Positions 1-6,934 of a DNA stretch of 46,863 nt are shown in pieces (position 1 is the stretch's first letter; the number at the start of each line of letters is the position of its first letter). The translations under genes were made by a program, and so were the position numbers. This stretch comes from Synergistaceae bacterium. Its GTDB lineage: Bacteria; Synergistota; Synergistia; Synergistales; Aminobacteriaceae. A model generated the notes under the pieces. It did not search any database. It had not been told where the DNA came from and saw nothing but the letters and a program-made list of their open reading frames with translations. Where the stretch lies: assembly GCA_022837505.1 (NCBI GenBank), contig JALHFZ010000013.1, positions 1,944-48,806 on the forward strand, written 5' to 3'.

Positions 1-462
1 CTCACCATTGAAGCGGAAGTTACAGGGCTGAACCCTCCCGGCATGCACATGATCCATATCCACGGCTTCACCACGGGGGACAAGGCGGCCACGTGCGCCG
101 GCCCCGAGCAGGATGAGAACAGCGACGGTATCATCGACCTCATCGAGACGGAGCCGGTTTCGGGCACGACCCTGATACCCTTCCATGATCAGCCGGAAAG
201 CCTCGGCATTCCCAGTGATAAATACCCCGTGTCCGATGGTGAAGGTAAATTCACCTATAAGAAGACCGTCTCATTGAAGGAATTGAACGAGGGGTTGAAA
301 AAAACCTTCGGCATCGATGACGTACAGCTCGACAGACGGGTCATATACGTCCACGGCGTCCCCGACACCCCTCCCCTGCCTGACACGGTGGCTTCTCTTC
401 CCGGCGTCCCCGCAAAGATGACGCTGCCCGTTGCCTGCGGGGTCATTCGCGAGGTCAAATAG
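1..462 (+). CDS. Secreted Cu/Zn-SOD-like or CHRD-like protein, 5' end missing
   Basis: The reading frame is open from the first base, so the gene starts upstream and its N-terminus, probably with a signal peptide, is lost; the stop is at 460-462. The visible part begins with a strand ending in GLNPPGMHMIHIHGF, followed by a DENSDGIIDLIE stretch and a late segment RRVIYVHGV. The paired histidine motifs (HMIHIHG and YVHG) resemble the metal-ligand strands of superoxide-dismutase-like and CHRD beta-sandwich proteins, and the acidic DENSDGIID stretch resembles a calcium-binding loop. Family placement is by motif resemblance only and no enzymatic activity is claimed. The long inverted repeat 29 bases after the stop probably ends its transcript. 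Confidence 0.5.
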   Translation, partial: LTIEAEVTGLNPPGMHMIHIHGFTTGDKAATCAGPEQDENSDGIIDLIETEPVSGTTLIPFHDQPESLGIPSDKYPVSDGEGKFTYKKTVSLKELNEGLKKTFGIDDVQLDRRVIYVHGVPDTPPLPDTVASLPGVPAKMTLPVACGVIREVK

Positions 463-490
463 CCTCAGTCTGAAAAAGATCCTTTCGCTC

Positions 491-533
491 CATGAATGCA
501 GCCCCGGACGGGCCGTCCGGGGCTGCATTCATG
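491..533. terminator. Perfect 21-bp inverted repeat, probable bidirectional terminator
   Basis: Twenty-one bases at 491-511 are exactly repeated in reverse complement at 513-533, with one central base. As RNA this gives a stem of about 19 pairs closed by a small loop, GC-rich in the middle. There is only a short T run (ATGTTTACGG) after it, so termination may be inefficient. It sits between the first gene and the promoter of the metallo-beta-lactamase gene. The remainder of the gene-free stretch 463-796 holds only that promoter and a leader. Confidence 0.5.
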
Positions 534-642
534 TTTACGGAAGCCCCGTGAACAGATCGCATTGTCTGACGTTGGAAGAGTTAGCGCAAAGGACAGCAAA
601 ACTCTATTTATGATTTTCGAAAGATCCGTCCAGTCTATTTCA

Positions 643-671
643 TTGACAGGGGCAGAGGGCAAAAGTAGAAT
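643..671 (+). promoter_or_regulatory. Sigma-70-type promoter for the COG1237 gene
   Basis: TTGACA at 643-648 and TAGAAT at 666-671 are separated by 17 bases, close to consensus. Transcription would begin near 678. A short inverted repeat, TGTCT at 677-681 and AGACA at 689-693, lies exactly at the expected start and could be an operator. The leader to the start codon at 797 is about 120 bases. Confidence 0.7.
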
Positions 672-796
672 CAACTTGTCTGATGAGTAGACATCAATGC
701 TTTCCCATGAAGGAAGTCTGGCGGGAAAGGAGGTTCGAGCCGGAGACCGCCTGCAGAGAAAAGAAGAAAATCTCAACAGCAAAGGAGATGGCGCCA

Positions 797-1687
797 ATGT
801 TGAAGTCCCTGCGGGTCACGGTACTTGCTGAGGATACGGTCCCCTACGAAAGCCCTCTTCTCGGGCAGCACGGAGTTTCATTCTGGCTGGAGGCGGAGGG
901 GGCGGACGGCGGAAAATCGAACATTCTCGTCGATGTGGGGCAGAACCCCGACGCTCTTCTCTACAACATTGAAAAACTCGGCATTCCTCTTGATAGAACC
1001 GATGCCGTGGTCATCACCCACTGTCATTACGATCATACCCGGGGGCTGACAAAAATTCTGAAGGCCATCGGAAAAAGGGATCTTCCTGTCATCGCCCATC
1101 CGGCCCTCTTCCGCCCCAACTTCATCATGGACCCGTTCATCCGCCACGTGGGAGTTCTCGATGGAGACTACCCCCAGAGCCTTCGTGAAGCGGGGGCGCA
1201 GCTGATTCTCGTCTCCGAACCCCTTCAGCTCATGCCCGGCCTTGTCACCACCGGGGAGGTCCCCCGGAAGACGGACTTCGAGGAAGTGGGCATCAGCCTC
1301 TACACCCTCGATCCGGAGGGGAAGCCCATTCCGGACCTCATGCCAGACGACCTCTCACTGATCGCACGGGTGGAGGGCCTCGGGGCAGTCGTCGTCACGG
1401 GGTGCAGCCATGCCGGGATCATCAACATAGTGCGTCACTCAATCAAAGAAGGAGAGCATCTCGAGGCCGTTATAGGCGGGCTGCATCTTGTTGAAGCGTC
1501 GGATGAGCGTATTCAGAAGACGGCATCGGCCCTGGAAGAGTTCGCTCCCTCCCTCGTCGCCGCCGGCCACTGTACGGGGCTCCGTGCCCAGTGTGCCTTT
1601 CTCGGGATCTTCGGAGAGCGTTTTGCCCCCATGGGGTCGGGTACGATTTTCACCTTTCCCGAAAAGGGCCGAAAAAACGTGAACTGA
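797..1687 (+). CDS. Metallo-beta-lactamase-fold hydrolase, COG1237 family
   Basis: Encodes 296 residues. The motif HCHYDH at residues 75-80 is the HxHxDH metal site of the metallo-beta-lactamase fold. Further conserved blocks are a GCSHAGI segment in the middle and a GGLHL segment with a late AGHCTG, typical of the COG1237 group (annotated as dihydropteroate or methanopterin-biosynthesis-like proteins in databases; the reaction is not known in bacteria). The ATG at 797 is preferred to the upstream ATG at 683 because AAAGGAG lies at 781-787, nine bases before it, and because family proteins start near the sequence LKSLRVTVLAED. There is no signal peptide, so it is cytoplasmic. Genes of this group are often found near NifX/MinD-ferredoxin clusters, and such a cluster follows 2 kb downstream here. 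Confidence 0.85.
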   Translation: MLKSLRVTVLAEDTVPYESPLLGQHGVSFWLEAEGADGGKSNILVDVGQNPDALLYNIEKLGIPLDRTDAVVITHCHYDHTRGLTKILKAIGKRDLPVIAHPALFRPNFIMDPFIRHVGVLDGDYPQSLREAGAQLILVSEPLQLMPGLVTTGEVPRKTDFEEVGISLYTLDPEGKPIPDLMPDDLSLIARVEGLGAVVVTGCSHAGIINIVRHSIKEGEHLEAVIGGLHLVEASDERIQKTASALEEFAPSLVAAGHCTGLRAQCAFLGIFGERFAPMGSGTIFTFPEKGRKNVN

Positions 1688-1966
1688 AAAGGAGCCCTTT
1701 TCCCTCTGCCGCAGCTCATTCCCCGAATTTTTTCTGAAGGGTTTATTCTCTCTTTTCCTATTATGTTATTATCAGAGGGGAAATCAGGGAGGCGCTCTTC
1801 GTGGTATGCCGCCGACCGGGAAATTGCCGCGGGCAGGAGGAGTCATGTTGAAAAATAATGGGAATGTTGCGAAGTGTTTTGTTTATGATACTCGAGCGGA
1901 TAAGGGCGGGCCGCTTTTGTTCCCCCCTTGTGAAGAACCAGCCTCCGGAAAAGGAGGGCAACCCTG

Positions 1967-2641
1967 ATGGAGCTGCCGAAATTCAAAAGGCTGCCGAAGC
2001 ACGTCGCCTTCATCCCCGACGGCAACCGCCGGTGGGCCCAGGACAGGGGGATGCGCAAGGAAGAAGGGTACGCCTACGGCCTCGAACCGGGGCTCGAACT
2101 CTACTTTCTCTGCCGGGATCTGGGAATCGAGGAGCTCTCCGTCTACGGCTTCACCAGCGACAACACAAAACGCCCCCCCGAGCAGACAGCGGCCTTCCGC
2201 AAGGCCTGCGTCGAGGCGGTCAAAATACTTTCGAAGTATGACGCCTCACTCCTCGTCGTGGGCAACGACACCTCCCCCCTCTTTCCTCCCGAGCTGATGC
2301 CCTATCGGACCCGGCAGACCCTCGGCAAGGGGGGGATCAAGGTTAATTTTCTCGTCAACTACGACTGGCTGTGGGATCTCAGCAGGGCCGCGGAGTACAC
2401 GGACAGGAACGCTCCGGGGGTCCGAAAGGCCTTTCTGGAGGGGCTGGGATCGTCGGAGGTATCACGGATCGATCTCGTGGTCCGCTGGGGAGGGCGCCGC
2501 CGGCTGAGCGGCCTTCTGCCCGCCCAGTCCGTCTACGCCGACTTTTACGTAGTGGGTGACTACTGGCCCGACTACCGGCCGGAGCACTTCTTCGACGCCC
2601 TCCGGTGGTACGAGTCTCAGGACGTCACCCTGGGAGGGTAG
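1967..2641 (+). CDS. Divergent cis-prenyltransferase (undecaprenyl-diphosphate-synthase family)
   Basis: Encodes 224 residues, slightly shorter than the usual 230-250. The N-terminal HVAFIPDGNRRWA (residues 12-24) is the diphosphate-binding DGN.RWA signature, with Asp18 as the magnesium ligand. A second block near residues 88-100 corresponds to the substrate tunnel. The C-terminal block, normally RTGGE.R.SNFL....YAELY, reads RWGGRRRLSGLL followed by VYADFY, so the first conserved Glu is Arg and the second is Asp. AAAAGGAGGG precedes the ATG at a good distance. The 279 bases upstream contain no gene. The changes in the magnesium/diphosphate region suggest a specialised paralogue rather than the housekeeping UppS, but activity cannot be judged from sequence. 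Confidence 0.8.
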   Translation: MELPKFKRLPKHVAFIPDGNRRWAQDRGMRKEEGYAYGLEPGLELYFLCRDLGIEELSVYGFTSDNTKRPPEQTAAFRKACVEAVKILSKYDASLLVVGNDTSPLFPPELMPYRTRQTLGKGGIKVNFLVNYDWLWDLSRAAEYTDRNAPGVRKAFLEGLGSSEVSRIDLVVRWGGRRRLSGLLPAQSVYADFYVVGDYWPDYRPEHFFDALRWYESQDVTLGG

Positions 2642-2653
2642 AAGGGGAAGGGA

Positions 2654-3220
2654 TCAGGAGGGGACATCAGCGGAAGAGCCGCCCCCCCTTCCCTTGCGGC
2701 ATCGCCGCCCCCGGCACTGCCCCAGTCTTCCGAAGGGCCCTCTCCGGGCAGGGGGGGCGTCCTCTTTTTGAAGCAGTTCCCGGCATCCGCCGCACAATCC
2801 TGCGATGGAAAGGGACTGGGGGAGCAGCTCAAGCCCCGACTCGGCAAGCCATTCCTCAAGAAGGGCCTTTTTCTCCTCTCCGCCGGAAAGGGGGAAGAGG
2901 CTTCCGCAATGGCGGCAGAAGGCCGTCAGCGATAATTTTTCCTTCGGCATCTCAAGACGGAACTCCCCCTCATTCAGATAAAGAACATTCAGCAGCCCCA
3001 TTTCCCCCAGCAGATTGATGGTGCGGTAGACCGTGGCGATCCCGATGGAGGGATCAAACTCCCGGGTCTTTGTCCAGAGATCCTGAACAGTCGTGGGCTG
3101 ACCCAGGCTCTCCGCGAAGACCTTGAAAAGGGTCTCCCGCTGGGGGGTGACCCGGAGGCCGCTTTCCCTCAGCTTTTCAAGAAATCCCGCCGCAGCGGTG
3201 GTGATTTCATGGTTTTCCAT
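2654..3220 (-). CDS. Fur-family regulator lacking the usual regulatory metal site
   Basis: Encodes 188 residues. The N-terminal winged helix is clear: RVTPQR at residues 23-28 and the recognition region IGIATVYRTINLL at 59-71. The dimerisation domain keeps both structural zinc pairs, Cys102/Cys105 and Cys143/Cys146. The segment before the first pair reads RLEMPKEKLSLTAFC, where Fur, Zur and PerR proteins normally have a histidine-rich ligand run, and the late histidine before the second pair is serine. A 40-residue Arg/Gly-rich tail follows the last cysteine and has no counterpart in typical 140-150 residue members. The ATG at 3220 is chosen because GGAGG lies just upstream in the minus direction. 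It is divergent from the DUF5320/NifX/MinD operon and probably controls it and itself through the box at 3286. It converges on the prenyltransferase gene with 12 bases between. Confidence 0.88.
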   Translation of the reverse strand: MENHEITTAAAGFLEKLRESGLRVTPQRETLFKVFAESLGQPTTVQDLWTKTREFDPSIGIATVYRTINLLGEMGLLNVLYLNEGEFRLEMPKEKLSLTAFCRHCGSLFPLSGGEEKKALLEEWLAESGLELLPQSLSIAGLCGGCRELLQKEDAPPARRGPFGRLGQCRGRRCRKGRGGGSSADVPS

Positions 3221-3250
3221 TGGTTTCCTCCATTGATATGAACATCTTCC

Positions 3251-3278
3251 TTGACATAATGCCACAAAAGGGTATAAT
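3251..3278 (+). promoter_or_regulatory. Consensus sigma-70 promoter of the NifX/MinD operon
   Basis: TTGACA at 3251-3256 and TATAAT at 3273-3278 are perfect hexamers with a 16-base spacer. A weaker promoter for the divergent fur-like gene overlaps it on the minus strand: TTGCAT (3284-3279) and CATTAT (3261-3256) with 17 bases between. Confidence 0.8.
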
Positions 3279-3285
3279 ATGCAAA

Positions 3286-3300
3286 TGATAATCAATATCA
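3286..3300. promoter_or_regulatory. Fur-box-like operator (7-1-7 palindrome)
   Basis: TGATAAT-C-AATATCA is a 7-1-7 inverted repeat with one mismatched position pair, very close to the Fur consensus TGATAAT-N-ATTATCA. It lies immediately downstream of the -10 hexamer of the operon promoter and beside the -35 of the divergent regulator promoter. A bound repressor would therefore block both. Confidence 0.7.
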
Positions 3301-3318
3301 ATAAAGGAGGAAATGCAA

Positions 3319-3570
3319 ATGCCTGGAAGAGACAGAACAGGACCCGTCGGACAGGGACCCATGACCGGCTGGGGCAGAGGAATGTGCGGCGGCGGATACG
3401 GACGGGGACGGTGCTTCCCTCGTTTCGGCCGGGGAATGGGATGGGGCGGCGTGTGGGCCGAGCCAATGACCCGCGAGACGGAAGAGGAATTCCTTCGTCG
3501 TGAGCTTGAACTGACCGAGTCAAGGGCAGCGGAACTTCGGGCCCGCCTCGGCAGAGGAGAATCGGAATAA
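3319..3570 (+). CDS. DUF5320 family small protein
   Basis: Encodes 83 residues. The N-terminal half is rich in glycine, arginine and aromatic residues, with GPMTGWGRGMC near residues 13-23 and a second cysteine soon after; the C-terminal third is a charged helix. This architecture, starting MPGRD.TGP.GQGPMTG, is the hallmark of DUF5320 proteins, which are found beside NifX/NifB-domain and MinD-ferredoxin genes in anaerobes. The ATG at 3319 is used because AAAGGAGG ends eight bases before it; the ATG at 3313 would be too close. It is the first gene of the operon, and its stop overlaps the next start (TAATG). The function is unknown. Confidence 0.8.
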   Translation: MPGRDRTGPVGQGPMTGWGRGMCGGGYGRGRCFPRFGRGMGWGGVWAEPMTRETEEEFLRRELELTESRAAELRARLGRGESE

Positions 3571-3926
3571 TGACCCGGGCCGCCATCGCAATGGACGGAA
3601 AAGTCATCTCCGAGCATTTCGGCAAGACGAAGTCCTTTCTCTTCGTCAATTATGAAGGGGACCATCTTCTCTCAAGAGAGGTCATCGCCGCTCCCACTGA
3701 GGAGCATGTCCCCGGGCTTTTCCCGAAATGGATCAAGGAGATGGGGGCCGACAGAGTCGTCGCCGGAGGCATGGGATCCCAGGCCAAGAGGTTTTTTGAA
3801 TCCCTTGGCATCGAAGTGCTCACCGTGACCTCCATGGATGTGGAGGAGGGCGTGAATGCCCTGCTCTCCGGAAGTCTGGCCACCGTGGAAACCGACTGCG
3901 GGCACGACTCCGACTGCAAAAAATGA
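3570..3926 (+). CDS. NifX/NifB-type cofactor-binding domain protein
   Basis: Encodes 118 residues, a single dinitrogenase iron-molybdenum-cofactor-like domain (the NifX, NifY and NifB C-terminal type). The visible family features are an initial strand leading to ISEHFGK (residues 13-19), and GGMGSQAKRFFESLGIEV in the middle, typical of the cofactor-binding fold. A cysteine/histidine tail, CGHDSDC, ends the protein and may add metal ligands. There are no nif structural genes here, so nitrogen fixation is not implied. Such domains next to MinD-ferredoxin ATPases also occur in the orange-protein (ORP) systems of sulfate reducers, which bind a molybdenum-copper cluster. The start overlaps the stop of the DUF5320 gene and its stop overlaps the next start. 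Confidence 0.85.
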   Translation: MTRAAIAMDGKVISEHFGKTKSFLFVNYEGDHLLSREVIAAPTEEHVPGLFPKWIKEMGADRVVAGGMGSQAKRFFESLGIEVLTVTSMDVEEGVNALLSGSLATVETDCGHDSDCKK

Positions 3927-4765
3927 AGATCGCTGTCGCAAGCGGAAAGGGAGGAACAGGCAAGACCAGCGTTGCCTCCTCCCTTTTTCTTGCCCGCCCG
4001 GGTACGCTGGGCATTGACCTCGACGTGGAGGAGCCCAACATGGGAATACTCCTCGGATCCCCTGAGATGGAGGTCCGGCCGGTACACCTTCCCGTTGCGG
4101 TCATCGACGGAGACATCTGTACCGGATGCGGCCTCTGCGCCCGGGAATGCGCCTATGGTGCCCTCGCATGGTTCGGCTCAGGAAAGCCGGTGGTGAATGA
4201 TACCCTCTGCCGGGGGTGCGGCCTCTGCCCCCTCATCTGTCCTGTGAAGGCCATAGGTGAGGAAAACCGGGAGGTGGGAGATGTGACGGTCGGCACTGTA
4301 GAGGGAGCTCCCTTTATAGAAGGGCGCCTCAGAGTAGGTTCGATCAACAGCGTCCACGTGATCGAGGCGGCAGTCAAGGAGGCCTCGGCCTTCGAAAACC
4401 CCGACTGGGTCATGGACTGCGCTCCCGGCGCAGCCTGCCCCGTTGCGGCAGCCCTCCGGGCGGCGGACCTGGCCCTCCTCGTCACTGAACCCACCCCCTT
4501 CGGACTGTCGGACCTTGAGGGTCTGCTCCAACTCACCTCGGAGATGGGCATCCCCGCTGCCCTCGTGATCAACAAGACCGGCATGGGGGACGAATCCTTT
4601 GACGATATCTGCGAACGCTACGGAGTGGAGATCCTGGCCCGGTACCCCTTCAGCCGCTCCCTGGCCGAATCGGGAGCACGGGGAGAATCCCCCTACCGCG
4701 CTGATGCCTCCTGGGCCCGCACCACGGACGCCCTGTGGGAGACACTCGAAAGGAGACTGTCATGA
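3923..4765 (+). CDS. MinD-type ATPase with inserted 4Fe-4S ferredoxin domain (COG1149), copy 1
   Basis: Encodes 280 residues. The deviant Walker A motif GKGGTGKT is at residues 8-15, followed by the switch region DVEEPNM. A two-cluster ferredoxin insert follows, with Cys66/69/72/76 and Cys96/99/102/106, then the rest of the MinD fold with the PGAACP and VTEPTPFGLSDL segments. This is the COG1149 architecture. The protein is predicted to couple ATP hydrolysis to electron transfer or to metal-cluster assembly. It overlaps the NifX-like gene by four bases and the second COG1149 gene by four bases, so the products are probably made in equal amounts and may form a heterodimer. Confidence 0.9.
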   Translation: MKIAVASGKGGTGKTSVASSLFLARPGTLGIDLDVEEPNMGILLGSPEMEVRPVHLPVAVIDGDICTGCGLCARECAYGALAWFGSGKPVVNDTLCRGCGLCPLICPVKAIGEENREVGDVTVGTVEGAPFIEGRLRVGSINSVHVIEAAVKEASAFENPDWVMDCAPGAACPVAAALRAADLALLVTEPTPFGLSDLEGLLQLTSEMGIPAALVINKTGMGDESFDDICERYGVEILARYPFSRSLAESGARGESPYRADASWARTTDALWETLERRLS

Positions 4766-5625
4766 GCCTCCGGGAGATGGTGGTCGTCAGCGGCAAGGGA
4801 GGAACGGGAAAAACGACCCTGACTGCATGCTTCGCCCTTCTGACGGAGGAGAAAAAAGTCCTCGCCGACGCTGACGTGGACGCGCCGAACATGGCCCTCC
4901 TTCTTCAGCCCGAGGAGACGGACCGCCGCCCCTTCTCAGGCATGGCCGTAGCCTCTGTGGACAAGGATGCCTGTATCGGCTGCGGAGACTGCGCAGCCTT
5001 CTGCCGCTTTTCTTCCATCACCATGAAGGAAGGAAAGGCAGTGGTGGACGAGGGGTTCTGCGAGGGGTGCAAAGGGTGCCTTCATGTCTGCCCTGTGAAG
5101 GCCATATCGACAAAATTCATCGTCCGGGGTACTTTGAAACGGGGAGACACTCCCTGGGGGCCCCTCTGGCACGCCCACCTCGGCCCGGGAGGAGAGAACT
5201 CCGGCGCTCTCGTGGCGCAGATCCGCCAGGAGGCGAGAAAAGAGGCCCTCGAAAGAGGAGCGCCCCTGGTGCTCATCGACGGACCTCCGGGGTTGGGGTG
5301 TCCCACCGTCTCCTCAGTTACCGGAACAGACTACGGAGTGATCGTTACCGAACCCTCCCGCTCGGCCCTGTCGGATCTTTCCCGCATTATCGAACTCTTC
5401 CGCATTCTCGATGTCCCCTTCGGGATCGTGATCAACCGGTGGGATCTCTCCCCCGAACTCACGGAGATCATCCGCAGGCGGTGCGACGAAGAGAACTGGA
5501 CGCTGCTGGGGGTTCTTCCCTTCGAGGAAAAAGCCGCTCAGGCTGTAGCGGAGGGGCGGATCCCCGTTGAGGAGATGGGCCCTGAACTTTCCATTCTCTG
5601 GCAGAATATCAGAAAAAGGCTATAA
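4762..5625 (+). CDS. MinD-type ATPase with inserted 4Fe-4S ferredoxin domain (COG1149), copy 2
   Basis: Encodes 287 residues, a paralogue of the preceding gene. Walker A GKGGTGKTT is at residues 11-19, and the ferredoxin insert has Cys71/74/77/81 and Cys100/103/106/110. The later IDGPPGLGCP segment is the Walker B/switch region. The ATG at 4762 is chosen because AGGAGA lies nine bases before it and it overlaps the stop of copy 1 (ATGA). Tandem COG1149 pairs are a known arrangement in anaerobes, but no reaction has been settled for most of them. Confidence 0.9.
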   Translation: MSLREMVVVSGKGGTGKTTLTACFALLTEEKKVLADADVDAPNMALLLQPEETDRRPFSGMAVASVDKDACIGCGDCAAFCRFSSITMKEGKAVVDEGFCEGCKGCLHVCPVKAISTKFIVRGTLKRGDTPWGPLWHAHLGPGGENSGALVAQIRQEARKEALERGAPLVLIDGPPGLGCPTVSSVTGTDYGVIVTEPSRSALSDLSRIIELFRILDVPFGIVINRWDLSPELTEIIRRRCDEENWTLLGVLPFEEKAAQAVAEGRIPVEEMGPELSILWQNIRKRL

Positions 5626-5647
5626 CAACATGAAGGAGGCTGTTATA
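5621..5647 (+). promoter_or_regulatory. Hairpin enclosing the ribosome-binding site of the second NifX-like gene
   Basis: TATAACA at 5621-5627 pairs with TGTTATA at 5641-5647, leaving a 13-base loop that contains AAGGAGG. The TAA stop of the upstream gene (5623-5625) is in the left arm, and the start codon follows the right arm directly. A ribosome finishing the upstream gene would melt the stem. Confidence 0.45.
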
Positions 5648-5986
5648 ATGAAGCGTATAGGAATTCCGTCCACAGGTATGGATGAGACATGTTCTGTGGC
5701 TGACAGATTCGCCCGGGCACCTTATTTTATCGTCGCCGACGGTGAGGGAAAAATTCTTGAGACAATGGAGAACAAAGCCGGAGATGAACAGCACGGCGCG
5801 GCGTCGAAAGCCCTCATGTCCCTTTCTGAAAAAGGCGTCACCGTTCTACTCGTTCCCCGGATCGGCCCCAACGCCCTCGGATTCGTGAAGCAGGCCAATA
5901 TGGAAGTCTACAGCGCGGAGGGACTGACCGTCCGGGAGGCGCTGGACAAATTTAAAAGCTCCACCCTTGAAAAAATTAACCCTTAA
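5648..5986 (+). CDS. Second NifX/NifB-type cofactor-binding domain protein
   Basis: Encodes 112 residues of the same dinitrogenase-cofactor-like domain: an N-terminal strand MKRIGIPS, then ADRFARAPYFI near residues 20-30, and PRIGPNALGFVKQANMEV in the second half. It lacks the cysteine tail of the first copy. The ATG at 5648 is taken because AAGGAGG sits at 5633-5639; the upstream in-frame ATGs lie at or before that site. The ribosome site is inside a predicted hairpin that also contains the stop codon of the previous gene, suggesting translational coupling. Confidence 0.85.
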   Translation: MKRIGIPSTGMDETCSVADRFARAPYFIVADGEGKILETMENKAGDEQHGAASKALMSLSEKGVTVLLVPRIGPNALGFVKQANMEVYSAEGLTVREALDKFKSSTLEKINP

Positions 5987-6013
5987 TCCCAATTAAAGGA
6001 GCGGACCCGTCTC

Positions 6014-6781
6014 ATGTCAGCATTACCGCCGAAAAGCGACCGGAAACAGATCGAAAAAATCTATGCTGTGGGCAGCGGCAAGGGAGGAGTGGGCAAGAGT
6101 TCCGTCACGTCCCTTCTCGCCGTTGCGGCGGCGCGGCAGGGGAAGAAGGTCGGAATCCTTGATGCCGACATCACCGGACCATCCATCCCCACCTTTTTCG
6201 GTCTCAGCACCTTCCCCTTCGGAAACACCGAGGGCATCGAACCGCCTGTGACACGAACGGGCATCAAGGTAATGTCCATGAACCTGCTGCTCGAAGACCC
6301 AGCGAAGCCCGTGATCTGGAGAGGCCCCCTCCTCGGAAGCGCAATAATGCAGTTCTTCAACGAGGTGAAATGGGGAGAGCTCGACGTCCTCTTCGTTGAC
6401 CTTCCCCCCGGGACAGCCGACGCGGTTCTGACGGCCATGCAGAGCATTCCCATGGACGGGTTCCTTCTGGTGACTTCACCCCAGGAAATATCATCCCTCG
6501 TGGTGCGCAAGGCTGCCGCCATGGCGGAGATGCTTGAAGTACCCCTTTTGGGTGTTGTGGAGAACATGAGCTCCTTCGTCTGCCCGAGCTGCGGCACCCG
6601 GACGGAACTCTTCGGGCCCAGCCACTCGGCGGCCCTCACAAAAGACCTCGGAGTCGCCTTCTGGGGTGACCTTCCCCTTGATCCCATGATCGCCAAGCTG
6701 GCCGATGCGGGCAACATCGAGGATTATGAAAACGAAGAGATCTTCGCCGTGCTCGAAAAGGGACTGGAAGGCAAAATCTGA
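6014..6781 (+). CDS. Mrp/NBP35-type iron-sulfur carrier ATPase
   Basis: Encodes 255 residues. The Walker A motif GKGGVGKSS is near residue 24, followed by DADITGPSIP, a signature of the Mrp/NBP35 group. Walker B appears as DVLFVDLPPGTAD, and the CPSC pair in the C-terminal third (with the following GTRTELFG) is the bridging iron-sulfur cluster site of the dimer. The N-terminal DUF59 domain of some Mrp proteins is absent, as in many anaerobes. It probably carries Fe-S clusters to target proteins. AAAGGAGCGG precedes the start. It closes the operon and a strong terminator follows. Confidence 0.9.
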   Translation: MSALPPKSDRKQIEKIYAVGSGKGGVGKSSVTSLLAVAAARQGKKVGILDADITGPSIPTFFGLSTFPFGNTEGIEPPVTRTGIKVMSMNLLLEDPAKPVIWRGPLLGSAIMQFFNEVKWGELDVLFVDLPPGTADAVLTAMQSIPMDGFLLVTSPQEISSLVVRKAAAMAEMLEVPLLGVVENMSSFVCPSCGTRTELFGPSHSAALTKDLGVAFWGDLPLDPMIAKLADAGNIEDYENEEIFAVLEKGLEGKI

Positions 6782-6806
6782 CAGAAATAATAAGCAAGAA
6801 TAACTG

Positions 6807-6834
6807 GCGCCTCCCCCAAGGGGAGGCGCTTTTG
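6807..6834 (+). terminator. Intrinsic terminator of the NifX/MinD/Mrp operon
   Basis: GCGCCTCCCC at 6807-6816 pairs with GGGGAGGCGC at 6820-6829, giving ten pairs and a three-base loop. A T tract follows directly from 6830. Confidence 0.9.
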
Positions 6835-6882
6835 TGTGTCTTTTACGCACGGAGCGTGGCAAATTTGTGTTATGATTGTGAA

Positions 6883-6912
6883 TTGAAAGAAATTGTGTGG
6901 GAAGGCTACAAA
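6883..6912 (+). promoter_or_regulatory. Possible promoter of the peptide-transporter operon
   Basis: TTGAAA at 6883-6888 and TACAAA at 6907-6912 with 18 bases between, 23 bases before the permease start. The -10 match is only partial, so this is a weak call. Confidence 0.35.
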
Positions 6913-6934
6913 ATAAATCCAAGGGGTACTGCGA

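Noticed and set aside
683..796. N-terminal extension of the COG1237 protein from the ATG at 683
   Set aside because: The promoter at 643-671 would start transcription within a few bases of that ATG and no ribosome site fits; the ATG at 797 has one.
3221..3649. Long N-terminal extension of the Fur-like protein across the divergent gene
   Set aside because: It crosses the promoter region and the DUF5320 gene on the other strand; the start at 3220 has GGAGG and matches the family.
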